Positions 18,442 through 27,568 of a stretch of 64,000 nt of DNA are shown here, one piece after another (position 1 is the first letter of the stretch; the number at the start of each line of letters is the position of its first letter). The notes under the pieces are model-generated. The model was not told where the DNA came from and ran no database searches. It worked only from the letters and a program-made list of their open reading frames with translations. Both the position numbers and the translations under genes were made by a program. The DNA is from Bacteroidales bacterium (GTDB lineage: Bacteria; Bacteroidota; Bacteroidia; Bacteroidales; UBA1715), in NCBI GenBank assembly GCA_016714605.1, contig JADKDL010000001.1, positions 248,001 to 312,000 on the forward strand. The letters run 5' to 3'.

Positions 18442-19491
18442 ATGCTAATATCAATCATAATTCCCTCGTGGAATAGAAAATCTCTTATTTTTGAAACCCT
18501 TCAATCAGTTGTCAATCAAACAAGCACAGATTGGGAATTAATAATTGTTGATGACCATAGTACCGATGGATCTTTTGAGGAGTTGGAAATTTTTGTTAGA
18601 TCGCATGAAAATATAAAGTTATTCAAAAGAAATAGTTCAACTAAAGGTGCAAATGTTTGCAGAAATGAAGGAGCCGAATATGCAAAAGGGAACTATTTAA
18701 TTTTTTTAGACTCTGATGATATTCTTGATGTTACATGTATTGAAAATAGAGTATCAGTCTTAAAAAAAAATCAAAAAGCAGATTTTTTTGTTTTTCTTAC
18801 CAAAACATTTATTAATACATTAGGCGATAGCGATTTATATTGGAATATTTTCAATAAAGAAAATGATTTGCTACGTTTTCTAAATGTAGATCCGGTTTGG
18901 CAAACAACTTCTGTTTTGTGGGACAATTCATTTTTTAAAAAGATTGATGGTTTTGATGAGAATTTAAAGTGTTGGCAAGATTGGGATATTCATATACGAG
19001 CAATTCTTTGTGCTGAAGATTATTATAAATCTGAAAACGAACCTGATAATTACTATCGACTTAATGAAAATTTTTCAATAAGAAAAAATAGTTCATCAAA
19101 TGAATATTTATTACATAGAGAATATGTAACAAATAAAATTTTTAATGAAATAAAGAATAAAAAAGGTAAAGTAAAAAAGTATAATTTGTACTTTGCAAAA
19201 TTATATTATCAAATGTCAAAATTATGGATGGAAAAAGCTAACGTTGCTGAATCATTGAGGTTATTGAGTTTGATAAAACAAAAAAAACTACTTTCTAACA
19301 TAGAGTATTTTATTTGGATGATATATATAAGACAGCAATTTTATTTGTCTAGTAATAATAAATCAATTATTAAAAGAATTATTGATAAAATTCTATCAAT
19401 AGTTTATAAATATCATTTTGAACTTTCAAATGCAACATATTTGAAAGTATCGCTAAAAGAGAAGATTGATAAAATTATTAGAGACTTTTGA
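18442..19491 (+). CDS. Family 2 glycosyltransferase
   Basis: This 349-aa GT2 enzyme has SIIIPSWNRKSLIFETLQSVVNQ, VDDHSTDGSFEEL, NVCRNEGAEYAKGNYLIFLDSDDIL (DxD metal site) and a downstream WQDWDIHIRAI segment corresponding to the ED/WQ acceptor region of GT2 enzymes. The C-terminal 110 residues are Lys-rich and probably contact the membrane or acceptor. The stop TGA overlaps the next ATG. Confidence 0.85.
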   Translation: MLISIIIPSWNRKSLIFETLQSVVNQTSTDWELIIVDDHSTDGSFEELEIFVRSHENIKLFKRNSSTKGANVCRNEGAEYAKGNYLIFLDSDDILDVTCIENRVSVLKKNQKADFFVFLTKTFINTLGDSDLYWNIFNKENDLLRFLNVDPVWQTTSVLWDNSFFKKIDGFDENLKCWQDWDIHIRAILCAEDYYKSENEPDNYYRLNENFSIRKNSSSNEYLLHREYVTNKIFNEIKNKKGKVKKYNLYFAKLYYQMSKLWMEKANVAESLRLLSLIKQKKLLSNIEYFIWMIYIRQQFYLSSNNKSIIKRIIDKILSIVYKYHFELSNATYLKVSLKEKIDKIIRDF

Positions 19492-20411
19492 TGATAGAAA
19501 CAAATCCGTATTTTTCCATAATACTTCCAAGCTATAATAGAGCAAATTTCATAAAAAAAGCTATTTCTAGTGTTTTGCAGCAACAATTTAGGTCGTGGGA
19601 GTTGATTGTTGTAGATGATGGCTCTGTTGACAATACATTTGAAGTTGTATCAAGTTTTACAGATAGTAGAATTGTTTATGTTTGGCAAAACAATCAAGAA
19701 AGAAGTGCTGCTAGAAATAATGGTATAAACGCAGCAAAGGGCGAATATATCTGTTTTCTAGATAGTGATGATGAATTTCTGCCTATGCACCTACAGGGTT
19801 TATATGATTTTATTTCGAAGCATCAAATAAAAGAGGCTTTCTTTTTTACAAATCTTTGTTTAAAACAGAATGAAACAATAAAAGAAATTGAAGCATGTTG
19901 GCCTTCTCATTTTCATGATATTGCCTTCTTTTTTAGTTCTAATATTGGAATAATACCTGCGCGTTGGTGCGTTCATCATACTATTTTTAAGAAACACTTA
20001 TTCAATCCAAATTTGAATATTTCTGAAGATGTTGAATTAGGAGTTAGAATTGTCAATGATTTTCCAATTATTCATGTAAATCAGCATTCGGTATTATATG
20101 TTTTACATGATGATAATACTACCAATTTAAAAAATAATGTTTTTAAAAATAGGCTAAATGTATCAAAGTCAATTTTTAGAAATGAAATAGGTAAGAATAT
20201 ATCAAAATTAATAATGAAGGATGAAATCTGCACCTGTTATTTTGGAATAGCCAGATTTCATATAAAGCGAGGTGATAAATTGGAGGCAATAGGTTTTTTA
20301 TTTAAATCAATAATTATTTATCCTCAAAATAGAGCTACTAAGCACAAAATATGGTTGATGATTCATATTTGCAAATCATTTTTTAAAAGCAATACAGATA
20401 TAGTTTGTTAA
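19491..20411 (+). CDS. Family 2 glycosyltransferase
   Basis: The start is taken at the ATG at 19491 (TGATG overlap with the previous gene), giving 306 aa, rather than a TTG one codon earlier. Motifs are SIILPSYNRANFIKKAISSVLQQQ, VDDGSVDNTFEVV, ARNNGINAAKGEYICFLDSDDEFLP and SEDVELGVRIV. It is the fourth enzyme of the forward glycan run. Its 3' end overlaps the 3' end of the convergent methyltransferase by 36 bp. Confidence 0.85.
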   Translation: MIETNPYFSIILPSYNRANFIKKAISSVLQQQFRSWELIVVDDGSVDNTFEVVSSFTDSRIVYVWQNNQERSAARNNGINAAKGEYICFLDSDDEFLPMHLQGLYDFISKHQIKEAFFFTNLCLKQNETIKEIEACWPSHFHDIAFFFSSNIGIIPARWCVHHTIFKKHLFNPNLNISEDVELGVRIVNDFPIIHVNQHSVLYVLHDDNTTNLKNNVFKNRLNVSKSIFRNEIGKNISKLIMKDEICTCYFGIARFHIKRGDKLEAIGFLFKSIIIYPQNRATKHKIWLMIHICKSFFKSNTDIVC

Positions 20412-21239
20412 TCTATTCAGTATCGTTTTATTTAGAATTATTCTTCTCATATTGAGCGGTATAATCCTTGCCAAGAATTCAAAAGAGAAAAGCATACACG
20501 ATGGAATTTTGTAATATTTGCCCAGAATCATGGAGTAAAATTTTATTTTGTTAAAATTAGATTTTCTAAAAAGGCTATGAAGATTGTATGCCGAATATTC
20601 TTTTAAATGAAAACCTACATTTTTATTTGTGAAAAATCTAGAAATGTCATGAGGTCCGGTTAGTTTATTAGGAGTAATACATATATATTTTCCGTTAGAT
20701 TTAAGACAAGAATTGATATTTCTTGTTTGTTCTAATACATCATCGGGGTGGAGATGCTCTAAAAGCTGATTGCTAAAGAAAACATCTATTGAATTTGCTT
20801 CAAACGGCAAATTAAAGCCATCGAAACAGATGAAGTTAAAATTATTGTTTGATTTTTCATTTTCTATAGATTTTGAAATAGTTTCAGAAACATCGAGAGC
20901 AAATGTGTTAAAGCCTTTTTGCGCAATAGCCTTGCTTAAAGAACAATCGCCAGCACCTATCTCGACAAAAGTATTATTGTTCATTAAAAATGGAACTGTT
21001 GCTTTTAGCAAATAGTTTATTTTCTCTGTTTTAAAAGAGTCGTCATGTTTTACCTTAAATTGAGGATGAAAAGGTAAAGCTGCAAAATATTCATCGTATA
21101 ATTTTGTATACAATTTTTTTCTTTCTTCTGGAATAGCAGTGTTAAGTTTATGTGCCTGAATAACTTCTAAATCGTAGATAGTTTTTAATTCTGCTGGAGT
21201 CAGATTCCAATGCTTAGGTATAGATTGTAAGATTTTCAT
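20376..21239 (-). CDS. Class I SAM-dependent methyltransferase
   Basis: This 287-aa protein has a Rossmann SAM site (FVEIGAGDCSLSKAIAQKGFNTFALDVSE), the post-II region IDVFFSNQLLEHLHPDDVL and a Methyltransf_11-type core. It is likely to methylate a sugar or lipid intermediate of the surrounding glycan pathway (inference from context). It is transcribed against the island and overlaps the preceding glycosyltransferase tail-to-tail. A TACATTTG -7 element lies 33 bp upstream. Confidence 0.8.
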   Translation of the reverse strand: MKILQSIPKHWNLTPAELKTIYDLEVIQAHKLNTAIPEERKKLYTKLYDEYFAALPFHPQFKVKHDDSFKTEKINYLLKATVPFLMNNNTFVEIGAGDCSLSKAIAQKGFNTFALDVSETISKSIENEKSNNNFNFICFDGFNLPFEANSIDVFFSNQLLEHLHPDDVLEQTRNINSCLKSNGKYICITPNKLTGPHDISRFFTNKNVGFHLKEYSAYNLHSLFRKSNFNKIKFYSMILGKYYKIPSCMLFSFEFLARIIPLNMRRIILNKTILNRLTNYICIAFKK

Positions 21240-21271
21240 TAATTAATAAAAATATAAATTTGTTTCTAAAT

Positions 21272-21279
21272 CAAATGTA
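21272..21279 (-). promoter_or_regulatory. Bacteroidota -7 element (TACATTTG)
   Basis: This exact TAnnTTTG match on the minus strand lies 32 bp upstream of the methyltransferase ATG. No clear -33 box is seen. Confidence 0.4.
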
Positions 21280-21341
21280 ATATTATATTTCTAATTATAT
21301 TTAACTACTTTTTATCAAATACAAAATCAAACTAATAGTAA

Positions 21342-22115
21342 GTGAGTACAAAAGAATTTCTACTGAAGGTTTATACATTTCCAATCTTATCAAAAGATAA
21401 AGAAAATAAATATCAAAAAATAGCTAGAGATACTGAGTGGGATGCCATAAAGGCATTTATACCTACAAATAGCATGTTTATTGATATAGGGTGTGGAGCC
21501 GGATATTTTATGGAAAAAGCTCAAACTGAGTTACAATGTCAAGTATCTGGTATAGATCCAGATCCGGGTGCACATGGGGTGAATAGAAAAAGTGATACAT
21601 TCAAATTAGATAGTTCGATTAAAAAGGGTTATGCCGAAGAGTTAGATTTTCCGGAGGCATCATTTGATGTTGTTTTTAGCTCGCATGTATTGGAACATGT
21701 AAATAGTATTGAAAAAAGTTTGTTTCAAATGCAAAAAGTTCTCAAACCAAATGGAGTTGCAATTATTGGTGTTCCAACTGGTACCATGGCAATTATTAGT
21801 TTATTTACTCAATTAATCTTCACTTCACATATTAGATTTATCAATTTTTTTTTTAAACGTATAATAAACACAGCGAAGTGTAATTTTTGTCAAATGTTTT
21901 TTGGATATTCGCATTCATTTATGTCAAAAACAACATTAGTTGATATTTCGAATTACAGAACTAAAATATGGAAAGCTCAAGTTTCTAAATTTTTCATAAT
22001 AGATTCATTTATTTATCCTGCATTATATCCATTCCCCAATTTTATTCAATTATTTAAATTAAGAAGATTTAAAAAAATTGGAAGTAGTGTCTATTTTATC
22101 TGTAGAAAAAAATGA
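21342..22115 (+). CDS. Class I SAM-dependent methyltransferase
   Basis: This 257-aa protein begins with GTG; no in-frame ATG precedes the SAM motif by a reasonable distance. Motif I is MFIDIGCGAGYFMEKAQ, followed by SGIDPDPGAHGVNRK and FDVVFSSHVLEHVNSIEKSLFQMQKVLKPNG. A hydrophobic stretch near ISLFTQLIFTSHIRFINFFF suggests membrane contact. It is probably part of the glycan island, modifying a sugar or lipid-linked substrate. The real start is uncertain. Confidence 0.75.
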   Translation: MSTKEFLLKVYTFPILSKDKENKYQKIARDTEWDAIKAFIPTNSMFIDIGCGAGYFMEKAQTELQCQVSGIDPDPGAHGVNRKSDTFKLDSSIKKGYAEELDFPEASFDVVFSSHVLEHVNSIEKSLFQMQKVLKPNGVAIIGVPTGTMAIISLFTQLIFTSHIRFINFFFKRIINTAKCNFCQMFFGYSHSFMSKTTLVDISNYRTKIWKAQVSKFFIIDSFIYPALYPFPNFIQLFKLRRFKKIGSSVYFICRKK

Positions 22116-22215
22116 TGAGGTGGAAATTTGGCTTGCTAAGATCTATTTTAGTATCGTACTAATGTTCTATTATTTAGCACTTTAAATATTATAGTTATCT
22201 AAATTATTTTTAATT

Positions 22216-23337
22216 TTGAAATTTAAAATCTTACACATAATTCCTTCTTTGCAAAAGGGTGGAGCAGAGAGATTGGTATTAGACATATGCAATGAATTAC
22301 ACTCACGAGCTGAAATTGAGGTTTGTCTCATTATTTTTAGGAACATAAATGAGTATAAATCATTAACTGATAATATTATATTTAAGATAATTCCTTCAAG
22401 AGTAATTCCTTCATTAAGCGGAAAGGCAACAATTGAAATAGACAATTTACTGTCATTTATCAATGAGTTTAAACCTAACGTAATTCATTCACATCTTTTT
22501 GAAGCGGAGATTGTATCACGTTGGCAAATATTGGATGGAGTAAAATACATAACTCATTGCCATGATAATATGCACCAATTGCAGCGTTTTAAGTTACCTG
22601 ATTTGTTTTCTAAAAAAAGAATAACAGAACTTTACGAGCGGGAAAAATTGCTCAACAGATACAAAAAATGTAAAAATAATTTTGTTGCAATTTCATCTCA
22701 TACCAAAAAGTATTTCAATTCTATATTACCTATTGAATTGGCTAAGAATATTGTATTACTTCACAACGCTATTGATTGTAGAAAATTCAAGATCGAAAAT
22801 AGATCTTATAATGAATTGATATTAATAAATATAGGAAGTTTTGTTGCAAAGAAAAATCAAATATTTTTTATAGATATTATAAAATCTTTACAGAAAAAAA
22901 ATATCTATTGTAAAATTATTCTGTTGGGCAACGGAGTACTGTACAATGCAGTAAAACTGTCTGTTGATATGAATGGTTTTTCCGAGATATTTACAATGCC
23001 CGGAAACGTTTCTGAGGTTTCTAATTGGCTTTCAAATGCTTCTATTTACGTCCATTCAGCAACTTATGAACCATTTGGCTTAGTTTTACTTGAGGCAATG
23101 GCTGCTGGTTTGCCCGTTATAACACTCAATGGAGGTGGAAATGTAGATTTAATTGAAAATGGTAAAAATGGTTTTATAATTGATGAACAAAATCCAGAAT
23201 TATTTGCCGATAAAATCATAGAGATTTGGGAAAACAAAACTCTATACAACCAAATCAGTAGCAATGCTCAGGAATTTGCTCAGCGGTTTGATATAAAGGA
23301 ATATGTAGATAAACTGATTAAACTATATAAAGTTTAA
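22216..23337 (+). CDS. GT4-family glycosyltransferase (TTG start)
   Basis: This 373-aa GT-B enzyme has the N-terminal KILHIIPSLQKGGAERLVLDI loop and the C-terminal nucleotide-sugar site YVHSATYEPFGLVLLEAMAAGLPVITLNGGGNVDLI. The conserved N-terminus starts three codons after a TTG at 22216 and no ATG is near, so TTG is taken as the start. A -7-like TAATTTTG overlaps that codon. The enzyme is a probable retaining transferase of the surface-glycan pathway. It overlaps the convergent GT gene by 4 bp. Confidence 0.82.
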   Translation: MKFKILHIIPSLQKGGAERLVLDICNELHSRAEIEVCLIIFRNINEYKSLTDNIIFKIIPSRVIPSLSGKATIEIDNLLSFINEFKPNVIHSHLFEAEIVSRWQILDGVKYITHCHDNMHQLQRFKLPDLFSKKRITELYEREKLLNRYKKCKNNFVAISSHTKKYFNSILPIELAKNIVLLHNAIDCRKFKIENRSYNELILINIGSFVAKKNQIFFIDIIKSLQKKNIYCKIILLGNGVLYNAVKLSVDMNGFSEIFTMPGNVSEVSNWLSNASIYVHSATYEPFGLVLLEAMAAGLPVITLNGGGNVDLIENGKNGFIIDEQNPELFADKIIEIWENKTLYNQISSNAQEFAQRFDIKEYVDKLIKLYKV

Positions 23338-24557
23338 TTACTTAGGATTTGATTGATAAATGCACTATAATTTTTTTCAGCATTATATTCATTTTCCCAT
23401 GTGTAAAAAGCGTTTTGGTGCATATTTTCTTTACATTCATATGATAAATTATAAAATTTTTCAATCATATCTGCAATTTCTACCGCAGTAGGATTGGGGG
23501 AAAGTAAAAATCCGTTATAGCCATCATTTACAATTTCCGGAGTACCACCTACAGCGGTTGCCACACATGGTATTCCAAAGCTCATTGCCTCCATAATGGA
23601 AACCGGTATACCTTCAGAAAGACTTACATTAATAAACAGAGAAATATTTTTTTTGCTCATGTAATCCATGACTTCTTGGTTTGAAAGAGCTCCTACATAA
23701 GTATATTTGTTAGGTATTTTTAATTCAGCTAATTGTATAAGTTCTTGTTTTAAAACACCATCGCCTATATGTATCCAGTTAAAATCAATTTCTAAAATTG
23801 ATAATGCGTGTATAAGTGTCTTTATGTTTTTTACATCTATAAGATTGCTTAACGAAAGTATTGTAAAATTGTTGATGTTGCATTTCTTGAAGATTCTAGA
23901 TTGCACTCCTAATCTTGAAAGTTTAACAGAAGGATAATCTGAACCTAGTAACAAATGATTGTATCTACATCCATCGCTAGATATTGAAGCATAAATATCA
24001 ATATTTTTTAGTAGATATTCTCTTAGAGGCAAATATTTCGAACGGTTTTCTTCTAAGTATAAATCCCAACGATGTGCCCGACAAAACCTCTTTTTTATAA
24101 TTTTCTTACTTTTTATAGATGCTATTGCAATTGCCATATCATTGGCCCAATAGGAATAAAGATAAACTTCATCTTTGCGAGAGGTCTGTTGAGATATTAT
24201 GTTCTTTATTCTTTTCTTGAATATGTATTTTTTTTGAAGTGTAATGATTAAAGTATTGAATATAATTTTTGATGTTTTTAATTTGTACAAACGCCTTATT
24301 ATTTTCATTTCTCTCCAAAACAATGAATTGCCAATTTCCAAAAACGATAGTAGTTTTAGGATGCTAGAAAGTTCATAATTAAATCTAGTTATTGCACAGT
24401 TTTTAGGTGTTTTTCTTGTTTGCAGATTTGTAGTATCGTTTGATATTATTATAATCTTGTCAAATGCTTTAGATAGATGCTCAATTTCATTTTCAATGAA
24501 AGTTTCTCCCTTTCCGTAAGGATAATTGCTTGTAAAAAAGAAGAGTACTTTAGACAT
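23334..24557 (-). CDS. GT4-family glycosyltransferase
   Basis: This 407-aa GT-B protein begins VLFFFTSNYPYGKGETFIENEIEHL, a start seen in capsule/O-antigen GT4 enzymes. The C-terminal half has YVGALSNQEVMDYM, NVSLSEGIPVSIMEAMSFGIPCVATAVGGTPEIV and GFLLSPNP. It is encoded on the opposite strand with its own -7 element. It closes the glycan island before the housekeeping gene xseA. Confidence 0.85.
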   Translation of the reverse strand: MSKVLFFFTSNYPYGKGETFIENEIEHLSKAFDKIIIISNDTTNLQTRKTPKNCAITRFNYELSSILKLLSFLEIGNSLFWREMKIIRRLYKLKTSKIIFNTLIITLQKKYIFKKRIKNIISQQTSRKDEVYLYSYWANDMAIAIASIKSKKIIKKRFCRAHRWDLYLEENRSKYLPLREYLLKNIDIYASISSDGCRYNHLLLGSDYPSVKLSRLGVQSRIFKKCNINNFTILSLSNLIDVKNIKTLIHALSILEIDFNWIHIGDGVLKQELIQLAELKIPNKYTYVGALSNQEVMDYMSKKNISLFINVSLSEGIPVSIMEAMSFGIPCVATAVGGTPEIVNDGYNGFLLSPNPTAVEIADMIEKFYNLSYECKENMHQNAFYTWENEYNAEKNYSAFINQILSN

Positions 24558-24607
24558 ATATCATGTTCTTTAAATAATGTTTAATTTTTCTGCTTTATAG
24601 TTCGCAG

Positions 24608-24615
24608 CAAATATA
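24608..24615 (-). promoter_or_regulatory. Bacteroidota -7 element (TATATTTG)
   Basis: This exact TAnnTTTG match on the minus strand lies 50 bp upstream of the GT4 gene ATG. Confidence 0.4.
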
Positions 24616-24823
24616 GTAGAAAAAATTTCTATGTTATTATAGATTTTATTTGTGTTTTATTAATGCTAGATACTTAATAATTTAAAATTGTGAATATTAG
24701 CTAAATAAATTACTATTAAGATTCGTCATTTCAACTAAAATTCTATTTATTAATTTCTCATAATTTTTTGTTTCTTTGTATAAATATGTCTCTGACTTAT
24801 TAGTTTCAAGAAAAATATTATGT

Positions 24824-26206
24824 ATGAATGAAATAAGTTTGTCTCAGTTTTTGGTCGAAATAAAAAATGCGGTAAAAGGTGTTTTTGCACAAACGTATTG
24901 GATTGTAGCTGAGATAAGTGAAATTTCGGTTAATTATTCGGGTCATGTTTATCTTGAATTACTAGAAAAAGAAACTGCTTCAGAGCACATTTGTGCCAAG
25001 GCGAGAGCTACAATATGGTCGTCGAGAGCACGTTTGTTGGTGCCATATTTTCAAACGGTTACCAATCAGGAATTGTGTAGCGGATTGAAAGTTTTGGTAG
25101 AAGTAACGGTAGAATTTCATGAGGTTTATGGCTTAAGTCTAAATATTGTAAATATAAATCCGGAATTTACACTCGGCGAACAGGCATTGCAGTTAAGACA
25201 GATTCTGGAGAAACTTCATGATGATGGTATTGCCGATTTAAATAAGTCGTTAGAAATACCTTTGCTGCCTAAGAATATTGCAATTATATCATCGGCAACC
25301 GCAGCGGGTTACGAAGATTTTGTAAATCAGATTGACAATAATGGTTATGGCTATCGTTTTCATTTAAAGCTGTTTCCTGCTATTATGCAAGGTCAGGATG
25401 CAGAGAATTCGCTAATAGCAGCTTTAGACAAAATTTACTCTTATTTGCCACATTTTGATGTTGTTGTGATTATAAGAGGCGGCGGATCAAAGTCAGATTT
25501 AAGCTGTTTTAATAATTATAACGTAGCATCTAATATTGCACAATTTCCTTTGCCTGTAATTACCGGCATTGGTCATGAAAGAGATGAATCTGTAGCTGAT
25601 ATTGTGGCAAATACTTCCATGAAAACTCCTACAGCAGTTGCCGAATTTCTTTTGTCGAGATTTTCTGCCTATCAAGCTAGTCTCGATGAGGTTTTGAGAA
25701 GATTTGAAGTTGCATCGCGGTCGGTTATTGACTCCATTTGTAAACAGATTGATTTACATGCTTTATCTCTACAAAAGTCGGTTACGGTTATGATAGACAA
25801 ACGAAAATTGAATTTATTGTCAATTTCTCAGAATATTAAAACCAGTGTGTTTAATGAATCGAAACTCTTGCAGCAGCAATTGCATTTTTTTGCGGAGAAA
25901 ACGAGAGTTGCAACTTCCGTTTATTCAACCAATAAAAAATCAGAAATTTTATATCTTTCTAAGGATTTAATAAATTCTGTAAATAAAAGAATTCTGGCAC
26001 ATAAGCAAAATTTAGATAGAGCAGAATTGATTTCTGAAATTAACAATCCGCTTTTACTCATGAAGCGGGGCTACAGTATTGTCACCGATTCTGAAGGAAA
26101 AATTGTAAAATCTATTAATCAGATAAAAATAACTGATGAGATTTCAGTGAAATTTTCTGATGGTAGTATTTCATCTGTTGTTAAAAAGGTAATTGATGGC
26201 GAATAG
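24824..26206 (+). CDS. xseA: Exodeoxyribonuclease VII large subunit
   Basis: The start is set at the ATG 24824 (MNEISLSQFLVEI), giving 460 aa; the open frame extends further upstream without a conserved sequence. The N-terminal OB-fold (YWIVAEISEISVNYSGHVYLEL) is followed by the catalytic domain (IAIISSATAAGYEDFVNQ, VVVIIRGGGSKSDLSCFNNYNVA, FPLPVITGIGHERDESVADIVA, KTPTAVAEFL), a coiled-coil and a C-terminal GYSIVTDSEGKIVKS segment. It degrades single-stranded DNA with XseB. No xseB gene is seen next to it, where it often lies in Bacteroidota. Confidence 0.92.
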   Translation: MNEISLSQFLVEIKNAVKGVFAQTYWIVAEISEISVNYSGHVYLELLEKETASEHICAKARATIWSSRARLLVPYFQTVTNQELCSGLKVLVEVTVEFHEVYGLSLNIVNINPEFTLGEQALQLRQILEKLHDDGIADLNKSLEIPLLPKNIAIISSATAAGYEDFVNQIDNNGYGYRFHLKLFPAIMQGQDAENSLIAALDKIYSYLPHFDVVVIIRGGGSKSDLSCFNNYNVASNIAQFPLPVITGIGHERDESVADIVANTSMKTPTAVAEFLLSRFSAYQASLDEVLRRFEVASRSVIDSICKQIDLHALSLQKSVTVMIDKRKLNLLSISQNIKTSVFNESKLLQQQLHFFAEKTRVATSVYSTNKKSEILYLSKDLINSVNKRILAHKQNLDRAELISEINNPLLLMKRGYSIVTDSEGKIVKSINQIKITDEISVKFSDGSISSVVKKVIDGE

Positions 26207-26212
26207 TGGCAA

Positions 26213-26656
26213 TTAATTGTCGGAGGCAAACCATTCGGCAAAAGATGTAGGTGTTTCGTATAATTTTATAGAAAACAGTTCTACCTCTTTCGGAAGTATT
26301 GGTATCAGTACTTTTGCAAAATAGCTAACCATATTCTCACAAGTGGCTTGTCCTTCAAATTCTATATATTTTCCAACTTCCTGAAAATCTGAGATATTAT
26401 TAGGGTTTCTGTGTCTGTTGCTTAGTATTAAAGAATGGTCGAATATATCTACAATATTATTTTTTACAATACTTTTCAATTGAGAAAAATCTATTATCAT
26501 TCCATACGATTGATTTTCAACATCTTCAATTATGTTTCCAATTACTGTTACAAATAGTTTATATGTATGACCATGTATGTTTTTGCAAAGACCGTTGTAG
26601 TTAAAAAGTGCGTGAGCGCAGTCAAATGTAAATTCTTTTGTTACACGTATTTTCAT
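26213..26656 (-). CDS. queD: 6-pyruvoyl/6-carboxytetrahydropterin synthase (QueD-like)
   Basis: This 147-aa protein contains the zinc ligands in FDCAHALF and NIHGHTYKL, the catalytic Cys in GLCKNIHGH, the DFSQLKSIV helix, DHSLIL and the acidic ENMVSYFAKVL/LYETPTS region. QueD converts dihydroneopterin triphosphate to 6-carboxy-tetrahydropterin in queuosine (7-deazaguanine) biosynthesis. Other queuosine genes are not in the window. It is convergent with xseA (6-bp gap). A 32-bp perfect palindrome lies 27 bp upstream of its ATG. Confidence 0.9.
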   Translation of the reverse strand: MKIRVTKEFTFDCAHALFNYNGLCKNIHGHTYKLFVTVIGNIIEDVENQSYGMIIDFSQLKSIVKNNIVDIFDHSLILSNRHRNPNNISDFQEVGKYIEFEGQATCENMVSYFAKVLIPILPKEVELFSIKLYETPTSFAEWFASDN

Positions 26657-26682
26657 GTTTTTTCTAATTTGAAATTTATATT

Positions 26683-26714
26683 CGATAAATAAAATTCATG
26701 AATTTTATTTATCG
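26683..26714. promoter_or_regulatory. 32-bp perfect palindrome between queD and the Pit gene
   Basis: CGATAAATAAAATTC (26683-26697), then AT, then the exact complement 26700-26714. It lies between divergent genes, 27 bp from the queD ATG and 194 bp from the Pit ATG. It could be a dimer-binding operator or a cruciform. It is not followed by a T-run that would mark a factor-independent terminator on either strand. Confidence 0.6.
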
Positions 26715-26907
26715 TAGATTTTTCTGATAAAAGAATTCCCAATATTCATTTTTTGCTTTAGTGTAAAGTAAATAATAATATCTTACTAATTCACCATTTA
26801 TGTTATCAAAATTGAAGACAAGCTGGAAGTAAAATTTTTTATATTTTACAAAATTAAAAATTGCATTACCTTCGTATTAATATGTTTTTATACATTATCA
26901 ATAATAT

Positions 26908-27495
26908 ATGGAGCAATATTATTTTCTGATAGTAGGTGTTATTTTTGTTTTAGCTTTTTTCGACATTGTTGTTGGGGTTACCAATGATGCTGTGAATTTC
27001 ATGGGTTCTGCAATAGGGTCGGACGCTGCTCCTTTTTGGCTTATAAATGTAATAGTAAGTATAGGAATATTATTAGGGGTTTCATTTTCTGACGGGATGA
27101 TGGAAGTAGCTCAAAATGGATTATTTGTACCGGCTAAATATAGTTTTTATGAGATTATGATTGTCTTTTTCTCGGTTATGTTAGTTGATATTTTGCTCTT
27201 AGATTTTTTAAATACTTTAGGATTACCTACGTCTACAACATTAGCGCTTATTTTTGAATTATTGGGTGGAGCATTTGCTATTTCATTAATTAGAATTTTT
27301 GGCGTTCAGCATGATTTCTCGGCATTAAATGAATATCTCAATTTTGGTTTTGCAATAAAAATTGTTAGTGGTATAATTATTTCAATTATTTTGGCAATAG
27401 CATTTGGCATAGTAATTCAATTTTTTGCTCGTCTATTATTTTCATTTAATATAAAAAAAAACATTCATTTTTGGGTAGTTTTTTTGGTGCAATAG
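26908..27495 (+). CDS. Pit-type phosphate permease, N-terminal part (frameshifted gene)
   Basis: These 195 aa are the first half of a PHO4/Pit inorganic phosphate transporter. They have an early membrane segment, the signature GVTNDAVNFMGSAIGS, and LGLPTSTTLALIFELLGGAF in the second repeat-like loop, with about five membrane helices. The frame runs into a stop in a stretch rich in A and T runs (A9 at 27453-27461, T7 at 27479-27485). In the next frame the expected continuation FFGAIVITSIVYFTVLLGL is found. Two apparent single-base losses separate this part from the downstream half. Confidence 0.8.
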   Translation: MEQYYFLIVGVIFVLAFFDIVVGVTNDAVNFMGSAIGSDAAPFWLINVIVSIGILLGVSFSDGMMEVAQNGLFVPAKYSFYEIMIVFFSVMLVDILLLDFLNTLGLPTSTTLALIFELLGGAFAISLIRIFGVQHDFSALNEYLNFGFAIKIVSGIIISIILAIAFGIVIQFFARLLFSFNIKKNIHFWVVFLVQ

Positions 27496-27568
27496 TTATT
27501 ACATCTATTGTGTATTTTACTGTTTTATTGGGATTGAGCATGTTTCTTTTTTCTCAAAAGAAACTCTT

